Source: JAFLCM01 sp964510955 (GTDB taxonomy: Bacteria > Planctomycetota > Phycisphaerae > Phycisphaerales > UBA1924). Taken from it: a DNA stretch of 64,000 bases. The position numbers and the translations under genes are program-made. The notes beneath the pieces are model-generated. The model searched no databases, had not been told where the DNA came from, and was given only the letters and a program-made list of their open reading frames with translations. The stretch covers positions 62,001-126,000 of the forward strand of contig CAZEDW010000004.1 of assembly GCA_964510955.1 (NCBI GenBank). Direction: 5' to 3'. How positions within the stretch are numbered: position 1 is the first letter of the stretch; each line of letters starts with the position of its first letter. This document shows positions 51,911 through 59,764 of the stretch, in pieces.

Positions 51911-52801
51911 ATGACCCGAACCTCCAGACTCCTCGGCTCGCTCCTCCTCGCCGTCGCCCCGCTCGGCGGCTGTTCGGTCGTCGGCGGCGGTGCCCGCACC
52001 GCCATGCTCGCCGTGCCGCCGGACACCGAGGTGCTTGCGGTTGACGTTCGCAACGTCCGCGGGAGCGTCGAGCTGCGGGTGGACCACCACCTGACCGAGG
52101 CGCGCGTCGAGAGCAACGTCGCGGTGAATCCCGGCGGCTCGGTCAGCCCGAACCAGGAGAAGGAGATCATCGGCGCCGTGGACGTGACCGCCGAGATCAA
52201 GTCCGAAGCCGGGCGTTCCATCCTGAAGGTCGATTCCACCAGCCAGCGCGCACAGGCCGAGGACCAGCGGGTGGACATCAAGATCACGGTGCCGCGCTGC
52301 GACGGGGTCAGCATCGAAAACCGCGGCGGCCTGGTGATGGTGGTCGGCGCCGCCGGCGCCCACCACATCGTCAACCGCGCCGGCGTCATCGAGGTCCGCA
52401 CCGACAAGCCGATCATCGACCCGGTTACCCTCACCACCACCGACGGCAACATCTACTACCAGGTCCCGCCCGGCTCCAGCGGCAAGCTTGACCTTGCGAC
52501 CCTCAACGGCGAGTGCGCCTACCGCGACGAGGTCAGCAACGCCAAGGACGTGTACTACACCAAGCAGACCTTCTCGACCGTTCTGAACAACGGCGAAAAC
52601 CCCGTGGTGGCCCGCACCAACCAGGGCGACGTGCGCGTGTGGGTCATCAAGGACCCGATCGGGCTGACCCGTGCCATCAAGAAGTCGCTGCCGGACTTCC
52701 AGGATTACCTGTACCTCGACGGCTCGCAGCGGTTCAGGCGGAACCTTCCGGACGATGAACCGCGAAACACAGATTATGCCCGCTGGTACAACTTAAAGTG
52801 A
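51911..52801 (+). CDS. DUF4097-like beta-strand-rich lipoprotein
   Basis: 296 aa. Signal peptide MTRTSRLLGSLLLAVAPLGG with lipobox LGGC at residues 18-21. The body is built of repeated short beta units (VDVRNVRGSVELRVDHHLTE; VSIENRGGLVMVVGAAGA; HHIVNRAGVIEVRTDKPI; PVVARTNQGDVRVWVIKD), the pattern of DUF4097 putative adhesins. It would be anchored in an envelope membrane; role unknown. The last 68 nt overlap the 3' end of the VOC gene on the other strand. Confidence 0.82.
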   Translation: MTRTSRLLGSLLLAVAPLGGCSVVGGGARTAMLAVPPDTEVLAVDVRNVRGSVELRVDHHLTEARVESNVAVNPGGSVSPNQEKEIIGAVDVTAEIKSEAGRSILKVDSTSQRAQAEDQRVDIKITVPRCDGVSIENRGGLVMVVGAAGAHHIVNRAGVIEVRTDKPIIDPVTLTTTDGNIYYQVPPGSSGKLDLATLNGECAYRDEVSNAKDVYYTKQTFSTVLNNGENPVVARTNQGDVRVWVIKDPIGLTRAIKKSLPDFQDYLYLDGSQRFRRNLPDDEPRNTDYARWYNLK

Positions 52802-53186
52802 TCCGCCGGCAGGCGTCCCAGGCGCCGGCTTCCGCGTCGGGCGCCGGGGGCGGCTCCACCCAGCGCACCTTCCCCGCCAGTCGGGAGGCGATTTCGCGCA
52901 GTTCCCGGGGACTCACCGTGATGGCGATCCGCCGGTAGCAGCCCGGGGCTGCGCCCATCACCGGGCGTGGGAGGCAGCTCGTGAAGCTCACCACGACGCC
53001 GGGGCAGCCCGGGCGCACAAACCGCCGGGTTTCGTCGGAAAACCCCTCGCGGATGCGCTCGACTTCCTTGAAACCAAACAGGCCGCACCATTCGGACGTG
53101 GTGGCCTCCAGGTTCTGGCATTCGAGATTGACCTCGAAGACACCCTGCGCGGGGGCGAAATAGGTGGGGTGGGCCGGGGTGGACAT
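52734..53186 (-). CDS. VOC (glyoxalase-fold) family protein
   Basis: 150 aa from ATG 53186. FEVNLECQNLEATTSEWCGL, FGFKEVERIREGFSDETRRF and VRPGCPGVVVSFTSC fit one beta-alpha-beta-beta-beta unit. AITVSPRELREIASRLAGKV and ITLSCTSGHNLCFA give the second. VOC proteins include lyases, dioxygenases and resistance proteins, and the substrate cannot be told here. The second metal His is not obvious (final motif GHNLCFAV), so it could be non-enzymatic. Its 3' end overlaps the convergent lipoprotein gene by 68 nt. Confidence 0.75.
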   Translation of the reverse strand: MSTPAHPTYFAPAQGVFEVNLECQNLEATTSEWCGLFGFKEVERIREGFSDETRRFVRPGCPGVVVSFTSCLPRPVMGAAPGCYRRIAITVSPRELREIASRLAGKVRWVEPPPAPDAEAGAWDACRRITLSCTSGHNLCFAVHRPEGSA

Positions 53187-53276
53187 CGGACCCACAGTAG
53201 CACGCAGCGGGTATCCCCGCGCGGTGCGCCGCCCCCAAGCGGTCCGGCCATCGCGGTCGCTCGGACCGTCCCGCCC

Positions 53277-54185
53277 TCATCCCACGTCGCTCGCCTGACG
53301 CTTGAGCTGCTCGCGCTGCACCTGGGCGACGTACTTGCAGAGCTGCTCGACAATGAAATCCTGGTGGTCCTTCTCTCCCCCGAACTCGAACATCATGCCG
53401 GCGTAGAGCCGCTGCGTCGAGTCGATGTGGGTGTGGCGCACCCGGGCCGCCACGCCGATCGGCGCGGGGATGTGCGGCTCCAGCCGCAGCCGGAGCCAGT
53501 AGAGCTTGTTGCCCTCCACGGCCCCGCGCACGTCCTGCTCGAACATCACCCCCACGCCGCCGCCGCCGATGTTCATCAGCGTGCCGTGAATGGGGGGGCC
53601 GACGTGGGGCATCACCGCGTCGTTGTGCGGCTTGCCGATGCGCCCGATCACCGGGCTGTGCCCGGCCTCTTCGACCTGCACCCGCACCGCGGCCTCGGCG
53701 ACTTCCACGCTCGCCGGGTCCAGCACGGGGAAGCACTCGATCTTCGGGAGCACCAGCCCGACCGTGCCCACGCGGTAGAAGTTGCGGCGCTGGCAGCGCT
53801 CGACCTCGACCGGGGCGGCCAGACGGAGCGCACCCACGCGGACCCGCCCGTTGAGCTGCACGCTGGCGCGCCCGAGGTTCTTGGTCCGGAACATCCAGCG
53901 GTTCTGCCCGATCGCGATGATGGCGACGAGGTCGATGCCGTTTTCGATGCGGATGGTCTGGCCGAGGGCCATCGGCTCCTCGACCTGGATCTCGTCGTCG
54001 GTGATGCTGAGGATCCGCACCCGCCAGATGACGTTCTGCCCGGCGCCGGAGTCATTCGGGTCGGACGTGCCGTCAACGTACCGCGGCAGCGTGATCTCCA
54101 GCGAGCCGTTGCGCTCGTGGATCTGCTCAAGGCTCTGACGCCAGTTCTCGCTGCGTGATCGTGTGGCGGGCACGGCGTGCTCCAT
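53277..54185 (-). CDS. PilZ-domain (YcgR-like) protein
   Basis: 302 aa. The N-terminal half looks like the YcgR flagellar-brake domain (VIWRVRILSITDDEIQVEEP; NRWMFRTKNLGRASVQL). The C-terminal PilZ domain starts with R134-NFY-R138, the RxxxR c-di-GMP motif. The second motif, normally (D/N)xSxxG, reads N205-I-G-G-G-G210, with Ser replaced by Gly. RLYAGMMFEFGGEKDHQDFI follows. It is predicted to sense c-di-GMP and act on motility or the surface; weaker binding is possible because of the changed motif. Divergent from the amylase gene. Confidence 0.85.
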   Translation of the reverse strand: MEHAVPATRSRSENWRQSLEQIHERNGSLEITLPRYVDGTSDPNDSGAGQNVIWRVRILSITDDEIQVEEPMALGQTIRIENGIDLVAIIAIGQNRWMFRTKNLGRASVQLNGRVRVGALRLAAPVEVERCQRRNFYRVGTVGLVLPKIECFPVLDPASVEVAEAAVRVQVEEAGHSPVIGRIGKPHNDAVMPHVGPPIHGTLMNIGGGGVGVMFEQDVRGAVEGNKLYWLRLRLEPHIPAPIGVAARVRHTHIDSTQRLYAGMMFEFGGEKDHQDFIVEQLCKYVAQVQREQLKRQASDVG

Positions 54186-54760
54186 TGACCCCCGGAACCA
54201 GGGACGCTTCGACCATCGGGCGCGCGGACGCGCCGGTGGGGGTTACCCCGATAGATCGGGTCGTTTATGGGGACGGTTGAGCCGGCTTCGCGCACGCCCT
54301 GGCACGGGCCTTGGCGCGGACTCCAGCGTGGTTATTGGTCCGGGTGGTCGCCCGCTTGGGGAGCCGTGGTGCGCGTGCCGCACTCGGGGCAACACCCGTC
54401 CGGAAGCCCGTGAAGGCCACATCCGCAACCCTGGCCGAGCCCGGGACGCCGCCCGTGTTCCGGCCAGGTTCAAGCCGCCAACCGCGGGCCACGCGAGCGA
54501 CGGGGGCGGCGCGCCGCGCGTGAAAATAACGACAGCGTTTTCTACATGCTCCGCGAGGATCAGTTGGGGCGATTTACGGTCATCGCCACTGAGCAGCGCG
54601 GCGGATGCAAGCATCGCGGAACCCAAGTGAAGCGTTTTACCAACTCGAGTGTTTGGGCTACTTTGAAGACCCGTCAAAAAAGACATGTAAAACGGTTTAC
54701 TTAGCCCCTTGCTTGTGGCACGATATCCGTATCGAGTCCCCCGACCCCTCGGAGCTGACC
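54186..54760. other. Divergent control region, PilZ gene / alpha-amylase
   Basis: 575 nt without a credible gene. Near the PilZ start lies a 6-bp palindrome CCCGAT-AG-ATCGGG (54247-54260). The 120 nt before the amylase ATG are unusually AT-rich and contain operator-like palindromes (54633-54640 and 54687-54700). The GC-rich middle shows nothing recognisable. Confidence 0.6.
54687..54700. promoter_or_regulatory. Candidate LacI-family operator upstream of the amylase
   Basis: GTAAAACGGTTTAC is a palindrome about a central CG (12 of 14 positions symmetric), the shape of LacI/GalR-type operators that control sugar genes. A matching half-site CGTTTTAC lies at 54633-54640. TTGAAG (54663-54668) could be a -35, which would place the palindrome over the -10. 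No LacI gene is in the window. Confidence 0.45.
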
Positions 54761-57550
54761 ATGCCCAGTTTGCCAGCGTGTTGTCGTGTGTCCTCCCGCG
54801 GCCTTCCCCGCGCGGTGATAGCCCTGTCGCTGCTGGCCGGTTCCTCGAGCGTGCTGGGGCAGGCCAACCCGGTCATGCTCGAGTGGTTCGAGTGCTCGTG
54901 GGCCAACATGGAATACCGGATGCCGGACTTCTTCATCGCTGGCTACGCCAGCGTGTGGGTCCCGCCGGTTTCTCAGGCGTCCGACCCGACAAGCCCCGGC
55001 TACGACGTGTTCGACCGCTTTGACCTGGGCTCGCCCGCCGACAGGACGGTCTACGGCACCGAGCAGGGCTTTGACGCCGTCGTCGAGCAGTTCCACCGCG
55101 CGTCGACCCAGGTGTTCGTCGACGCGATCATGAACCACAACTCTGGGCGCAACGGGAGCACGTCGTTCTACAACGACGGCGGCTATCCCGGCTTCTGGCT
55201 TGGGCCGGGGCCGACGCCGCTCAACAGCGGCAGCAACTGGGGCGACTTCCACAACGGTGCGACCCAGTCGCACGACCCGTCCGGCGGCGCCGGCGCGTAC
55301 AACCTCTGGCTCGGCGACCTCGTGAGCCTGATCGACATCGCGCAGGAGAGCAACAACCAGTACATCCGCCAGCCGGCGAGCGCCTCGCCGCCGCCGGGCG
55401 GCGTGAACATCCCCGCGGGCGCGGTGCGGAACCAGCCGAACCCCGCCAACGTGCGGTATTACCCGGACAAGCAGCTCTCCTCCACGGCCGTCAACAACCC
55501 CGGCCAGAGCCGCCCGGCGTGCTGTGGGTTTGCCGACGCCAGCAGCGGCTCGCTGAATCTGACGTTCTACCCGTTCAACGCCGACGCATCGCAGGGCGAT
55601 CCGTCGATGGAGAACACCACCGGCTACCTGATGCGCTGGGTGGAGTGGATGCTCGACGTGAAGAAGGTGGACGGCTTCCGCTGGGACGCGAGCAAGCACA
55701 TCCCGCCGTGGTTCTGGGATCAGTACATCGACAGCATCGTGTACCAGCGGCGCACGGCGCCGGACGGGTCGAAGGTCACGCCGTACAGCTTCGGCGAGAA
55801 CGTGATGGCCAACGACCAGATCTGGAACTTCTACATCCGCAAGGGCACGCTGCGTACCGGCTATTCCTTCGGGAACCGTGACGCGCTGGACCTCTCGGGC
55901 TCGGGCACCATCCGCAACATGGTCAACGCCCGCGGCAGCGAAACCTGGAATAACGTGCTGGGATCTCACCTGGACAACGCCGACGACGCCGACAACAACG
56001 GCTCGATCGGCGTGAACCACATCTACAGCCAGGACAACGGCTCGGCGGGCACCGGCAGCACGCAACCCGCGCTGCCCGCCGCCGACAAGGCCGCGTGGCC
56101 CCAGTTCGCCTATCTGCTGCTGCGCACCGGCGTGCCCGAGGTCTACCACAACGCCCGCCAGTTCAACACACGCACCGGCGGCTTCTGGCCACGCGAGGGC
56201 AGCCCCGAGGCGCTTGGCCTGGGCCGGTCGCTCACCGGCACCGATCCCACGCTCACCAGGCTCGTGCAGCTCCACAACCGCTACGCCCGCGGCCCCTGGG
56301 ACGTGAAGATCCTTGAAGGCGACGTCATCTGCTTCGAGCGTCACAACGCCGGGCTCACCAACATCGTGTGCTGCGCCAACGACTCGTACTCCAACGGCTA
56401 CGACCAGCGCACCTTCGTCACCCGCTACCCGCAGGGCACGCGCCTGGTCGAGCTCAGCGGCAACGCCACCGACCCGGTCGTCGACCCCAACAACGACATC
56501 TTCGACACCGTCACCGTCGGCGCCGGCGGCAGCGTCACCATCCGCGTCCCCCGCAACCGCAACGCCAACGGCGTCGAGCACAACAAGGGCTTCGTGGTCT
56601 ACGCGCAGGTCACACCGCCGGGCACGTTCTCGATCTCCAGCGGTCTCACGCTGGTCGCCCCGCCCGACAGCTCCGGCGTCGCCGCCGCTGCCCGGCGCCT
56701 CAGCCCCGTCGATGTTGTGCAGGGCAACAGCTTCACCATCCAGCTCCAGACCCAGAATGATCCCACGGAAGGGGCGCTGGACGACAGCGCGATCTACCGC
56801 TTCAACCAGGGCTTCTTCAACGCCAATTTTGGCACCAACGGCACCGCGTCCGGCGAACCCACCGGTGAGTTTGCTGGATACGAGAACTTCGTTACCAACC
56901 GTTCTCCCCGCATCGGCGGCGGCACGGGCCTGTACCAGCAGGCCGTCAGCACCAGCACCCTGCCCGAGGGCATGAACTATCTCAGCGTCGTCGCCTTCCG
57001 TCAGCGTGCCGGGGGCACCAGCCCGATCTATTCCGAGTGGCGCGACGCGATCTACGTCGACCGCACCGACCCCGTGCTCGCGGTGGACCCGTTCGCCGTC
57101 GCGTGCGCCGACGGCAGCGCCACCATGAGCGTCCGCAACGCCGACCGGACCGCCGCCCGCGTGTACGTGTTCATCGACCTGCCCGCCGGCGACCCGCTGC
57201 CGACGCTCACCGGCGCCAACCAGGCGCTGCAGTACGACCGCACCCAGTTCCTTTTCTCGTTCACCGGCCTGACCAACGGGACGCACACCTACACGCTGGT
57301 CGCCCAGGAAGCGGTGGGGGCCACGACCGTGCGCACCAGCCGGTATTCGCCGGTCTCGTTCAACGTCAACCGCCTGACGGGCGATTTCAACGGCGACAAC
57401 CAGGTCAACACCAGCGACCTGACCATTATCTTGGGCTTCTTCGGCACGAGCGTCACCCCCGGCAGCGTCCCGGACCTGAACAACGACGGGTTCATCAACA
57501 CCGTTGACCTGACGCTGTTCCTGGGCGGGTTCGGCGGGTCCTGTAACTGA
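54761..57550 (+). CDS. Secreted GH13 alpha-amylase-family protein with dockerin-like tail
   Basis: 929 aa from ATG 54761, with GGAG at 54751-54754 6 nt upstream. Signal peptide (RAVIALSLLAGSSSVLGQ), then a GH13 barrel: FVDAIMNHNSGRNG, the nucleophile D309 in VDGFRWDASKHI, acid/base E346 in SFGENVMAND and D405 in SHLDNADDAD. Beta-sandwich domains follow (residues ~600-860). The last ~60 residues hold two Ca-binding loops (DFNGDNQVNTSDL, DLNNDGFINTVDL) and end GGSCN. It hydrolyses alpha-glucans outside the cell. Transcription may be controlled by the palindrome at 54687-54700. Confidence 0.9.
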   Translation: MPSLPACCRVSSRGLPRAVIALSLLAGSSSVLGQANPVMLEWFECSWANMEYRMPDFFIAGYASVWVPPVSQASDPTSPGYDVFDRFDLGSPADRTVYGTEQGFDAVVEQFHRASTQVFVDAIMNHNSGRNGSTSFYNDGGYPGFWLGPGPTPLNSGSNWGDFHNGATQSHDPSGGAGAYNLWLGDLVSLIDIAQESNNQYIRQPASASPPPGGVNIPAGAVRNQPNPANVRYYPDKQLSSTAVNNPGQSRPACCGFADASSGSLNLTFYPFNADASQGDPSMENTTGYLMRWVEWMLDVKKVDGFRWDASKHIPPWFWDQYIDSIVYQRRTAPDGSKVTPYSFGENVMANDQIWNFYIRKGTLRTGYSFGNRDALDLSGSGTIRNMVNARGSETWNNVLGSHLDNADDADNNGSIGVNHIYSQDNGSAGTGSTQPALPAADKAAWPQFAYLLLRTGVPEVYHNARQFNTRTGGFWPREGSPEALGLGRSLTGTDPTLTRLVQLHNRYARGPWDVKILEGDVICFERHNAGLTNIVCCANDSYSNGYDQRTFVTRYPQGTRLVELSGNATDPVVDPNNDIFDTVTVGAGGSVTIRVPRNRNANGVEHNKGFVVYAQVTPPGTFSISSGLTLVAPPDSSGVAAAARRLSPVDVVQGNSFTIQLQTQNDPTEGALDDSAIYRFNQGFFNANFGTNGTASGEPTGEFAGYENFVTNRSPRIGGGTGLYQQAVSTSTLPEGMNYLSVVAFRQRAGGTSPIYSEWRDAIYVDRTDPVLAVDPFAVACADGSATMSVRNADRTAARVYVFIDLPAGDPLPTLTGANQALQYDRTQFLFSFTGLTNGTHTYTLVAQEAVGATTVRTSRYSPVSFNVNRLTGDFNGDNQVNTSDLTIILGFFGTSVTPGSVPDLNNDGFINTVDLTLFLGGFGGSCN

Positions 57551-57690
57551 CCCGGAGACCCGAACACACGCCGATGTGGAGCCGAGCCGGGCCAATTTCC
57601 CGGCCCGCACGCGGCGTGCGCTGCAAGATTGGGATGGCCCGCGCGAAGTCGAATCGGCGTGCGGCCGTCGGCCCGCGCCTGGAGGTGCCC

Positions 57691-59619
57691 ATGTCCGTAC
57701 TTTCGTCGACTTGGTTCCGCGCTCGATCTCAGGACGCTCTTCGCCGCCGCGTGGTTGCCGCGCTCTGGGCGGTCGGCCTGGTGCCGGGGGTGCAGGGCGT
57801 GCCCACCATCACCGCCGTGCCACTCCCCGCGGGGGCAACGTACAACGACGTGCGGTGCCTGAGCCGCAACGGCGCCGTGGTCGCGGGTCTCGCCGGCCCG
57901 CTCGCAAACGATTACCTCTACACGTGGAGCGCACCGTCGATCCCGGTCATTATCCCCAAGCCGCCCTCATGGGGGTACTACCGGCCCGACGGGATGAACC
58001 TCGACGGCACAGCGTTTACCGGCTACCGCACCACCGGCGGCAACCCCAATAACTCCATCGCCTACCGCTGGACCCAGGCGCTGGGTTTTCAGGACCTCGG
58101 CACGCTCGGTGGCGACAGCTCGTGGGGCTACGCCATCAGCGACGATGGCCAGGTTGTCACGGGGTACAGCTGGACGGGGAGTAACCCCGTTGACCTCGCG
58201 TTCCGCTGGACCCCGGGCACGGGCATGGTGGGGCTGCCTATCGCGGGCGGACTGACCAACCATTTCGGATGGGCGATGAACGGGGCGGGCACCGCGATCG
58301 TTGGCACCGGCTACACCAACGCTGGCGAGGTGATCTTCCGCTGGACTCAGGCGGGCGGGACGGAAAATCTCGGACCCGGGGCGGGTAGCGCGTGGGGCGG
58401 CGGCACGGCCGTCAGCGCCGACGGCACCGCCATCGCCGGTTACTCTGCCGCCGGCGCCTGCTATGACGGCCTGCGCCGCACCGACTCGGGCGGATTCGAG
58501 ATGTTCGGTGGGTTCCTCAACTACAGCCGCATCACCCCCAGGGGAATCACCCCCGACGGCACCGCGATCGTGTCCAACCTCCAGGTCCAGTGCGGCCTGT
58601 ACACAGCAACGAACCGCGCCGGCGTGTGGACGCAGGCCCGGGGCATGGTTGAGCTGATGTCGTATCTCAGCGGCGAGGGCGTCAACCTCACGGGGTGGAC
58701 GCTGTACGACGTCGTCGGCGTCAGCAACGACGGAACCACCCTCGCCGGCAACGGTGTTCTTGGGGGAGTCAGTCGTGGCTGGGTCGTCCGCGGCATCCGA
58801 CCCATCTGCGGGCCCTGGATCGCGTTCGAGCCAGTCAGCCTTCAGGCGTGCGTCGGCTCGACCACCGGGTTCAGTGTCCAGGCGTACGCGCCGACGATCC
58901 CGGGTCACCCCTCGTTCCAGTGGTACAAGCGCGTCTACCAGATCGACGGCGAGCCGAACGACACCCCGCTCGCCAACGGACCCAGCGGGACCGGCTCATC
59001 GCGCACCGGCGTGTACACACCGTTCATGCAGATCAGCAATGTCGGCGCCCCCGACGCCGGGTTCTATTTCTGCCGCGTCTACGAGGGATGCGCCCCCGCC
59101 GACACGCAGATCGTCACGCTGGGCGTTTCCACCGTCGCTCCAGGCATCGTCAGCTCGCCCGCCAGCGCCAGCAAGTGCACGTTCAAGACCGTCACGTTCT
59201 CCGCTTCCGCCGGCACGCCCTCGGCCGCCCCGCTCAGCGTCACCTGGAAGAAGGCGGGCGTCCCCATCAACCTGAGCAACCCCCGATTCACGGTCGTGAC
59301 CGCCCCGAACACGCTCTCGAGCACGCTGACGATCACCAACATCCAGATGTCCGACGCCAGTTCGGGCGCCGCGGGTTACACCTGCGAGTTCGCCAACGGC
59401 TGCGGTTCGCCGCAGACCGCCGCCGCCGCCCTCACGGTGCTCCCCAACCTCTCGGGTAACGGCGGCCCCATCGGCACCGCCGACCTGGTCATCGTGCTGG
59501 GCAACTTCGGGCAGAATGTCACGCCCTACACCAACGGCGACCTCAACGGCGACGGCGTCGTGAACACGCTCGACCTCACCGCGATGCTCGGGCAGTTCGG
59601 TCAGTCGTGCCCGCCGTGA
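57691..59619 (+). CDS. Secreted HAF-repeat / Ig-like protein with dockerin-like tail (copy 1)
   Basis: 642 aa. GGAGGT at 57681-57686, 4 nt before ATG 57691, decides the start. Signal region (RRRVVAALWAVGLVPGVQG). Residues ~40-360 are HAF-type repeats (FRWTPGTGMVGLPIAGG, GWAMNGAGTAIVGTGYTNAG, GGGTAVSADGTAIAGYSAAG). Two Cys-paired Ig-like domains follow (LQACVGSTTGFSV ... FYFCRVYEGC; KCTFKTVTFSASAG ... YTCEFANGCG). The tail has GTADLVIVLGNFGQNVTPY and DLNGDGVVNTLDL and ends SCPP. Probably a structural surface protein. It is a tandem paralogue of the next gene. Confidence 0.85.
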   Translation: MSVLSSTWFRARSQDALRRRVVAALWAVGLVPGVQGVPTITAVPLPAGATYNDVRCLSRNGAVVAGLAGPLANDYLYTWSAPSIPVIIPKPPSWGYYRPDGMNLDGTAFTGYRTTGGNPNNSIAYRWTQALGFQDLGTLGGDSSWGYAISDDGQVVTGYSWTGSNPVDLAFRWTPGTGMVGLPIAGGLTNHFGWAMNGAGTAIVGTGYTNAGEVIFRWTQAGGTENLGPGAGSAWGGGTAVSADGTAIAGYSAAGACYDGLRRTDSGGFEMFGGFLNYSRITPRGITPDGTAIVSNLQVQCGLYTATNRAGVWTQARGMVELMSYLSGEGVNLTGWTLYDVVGVSNDGTTLAGNGVLGGVSRGWVVRGIRPICGPWIAFEPVSLQACVGSTTGFSVQAYAPTIPGHPSFQWYKRVYQIDGEPNDTPLANGPSGTGSSRTGVYTPFMQISNVGAPDAGFYFCRVYEGCAPADTQIVTLGVSTVAPGIVSSPASASKCTFKTVTFSASAGTPSAAPLSVTWKKAGVPINLSNPRFTVVTAPNTLSSTLTITNIQMSDASSGAAGYTCEFANGCGSPQTAAAALTVLPNLSGNGGPIGTADLVIVLGNFGQNVTPYTNGDLNGDGVVNTLDLTAMLGQFGQSCPP

Positions 59620-59764
59620 TCCGAGCCCATACGCCGGCTCGGTTCGAGGGCCGTCGGGCGGGTCCGCCCGCCGGCGAGGTGTTCCTCGGTTGCGGCGCCT
59701 CTCCGCGGGCCGCGAGTTCTGCTTAGTCACCGGCTTCCCGCCGCGGTTCCCAGGAGTGCTCCCC

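Noticed and set aside
54701..57610. Very long open frame (about 969 codons) on the minus strand opposite the amylase gene.
   Set aside because: It mirrors codon-position GC bias of the real gene. Its translation is Val/Gly/Arg/Ala repeats without domains, signal or start context.
59630..59700. tRNA-like T-arm word (GGTTCGAGG) near 59640.
   Set aside because: No acceptor, D or anticodon arm can be folded around it; an isolated word in GC-rich DNA.
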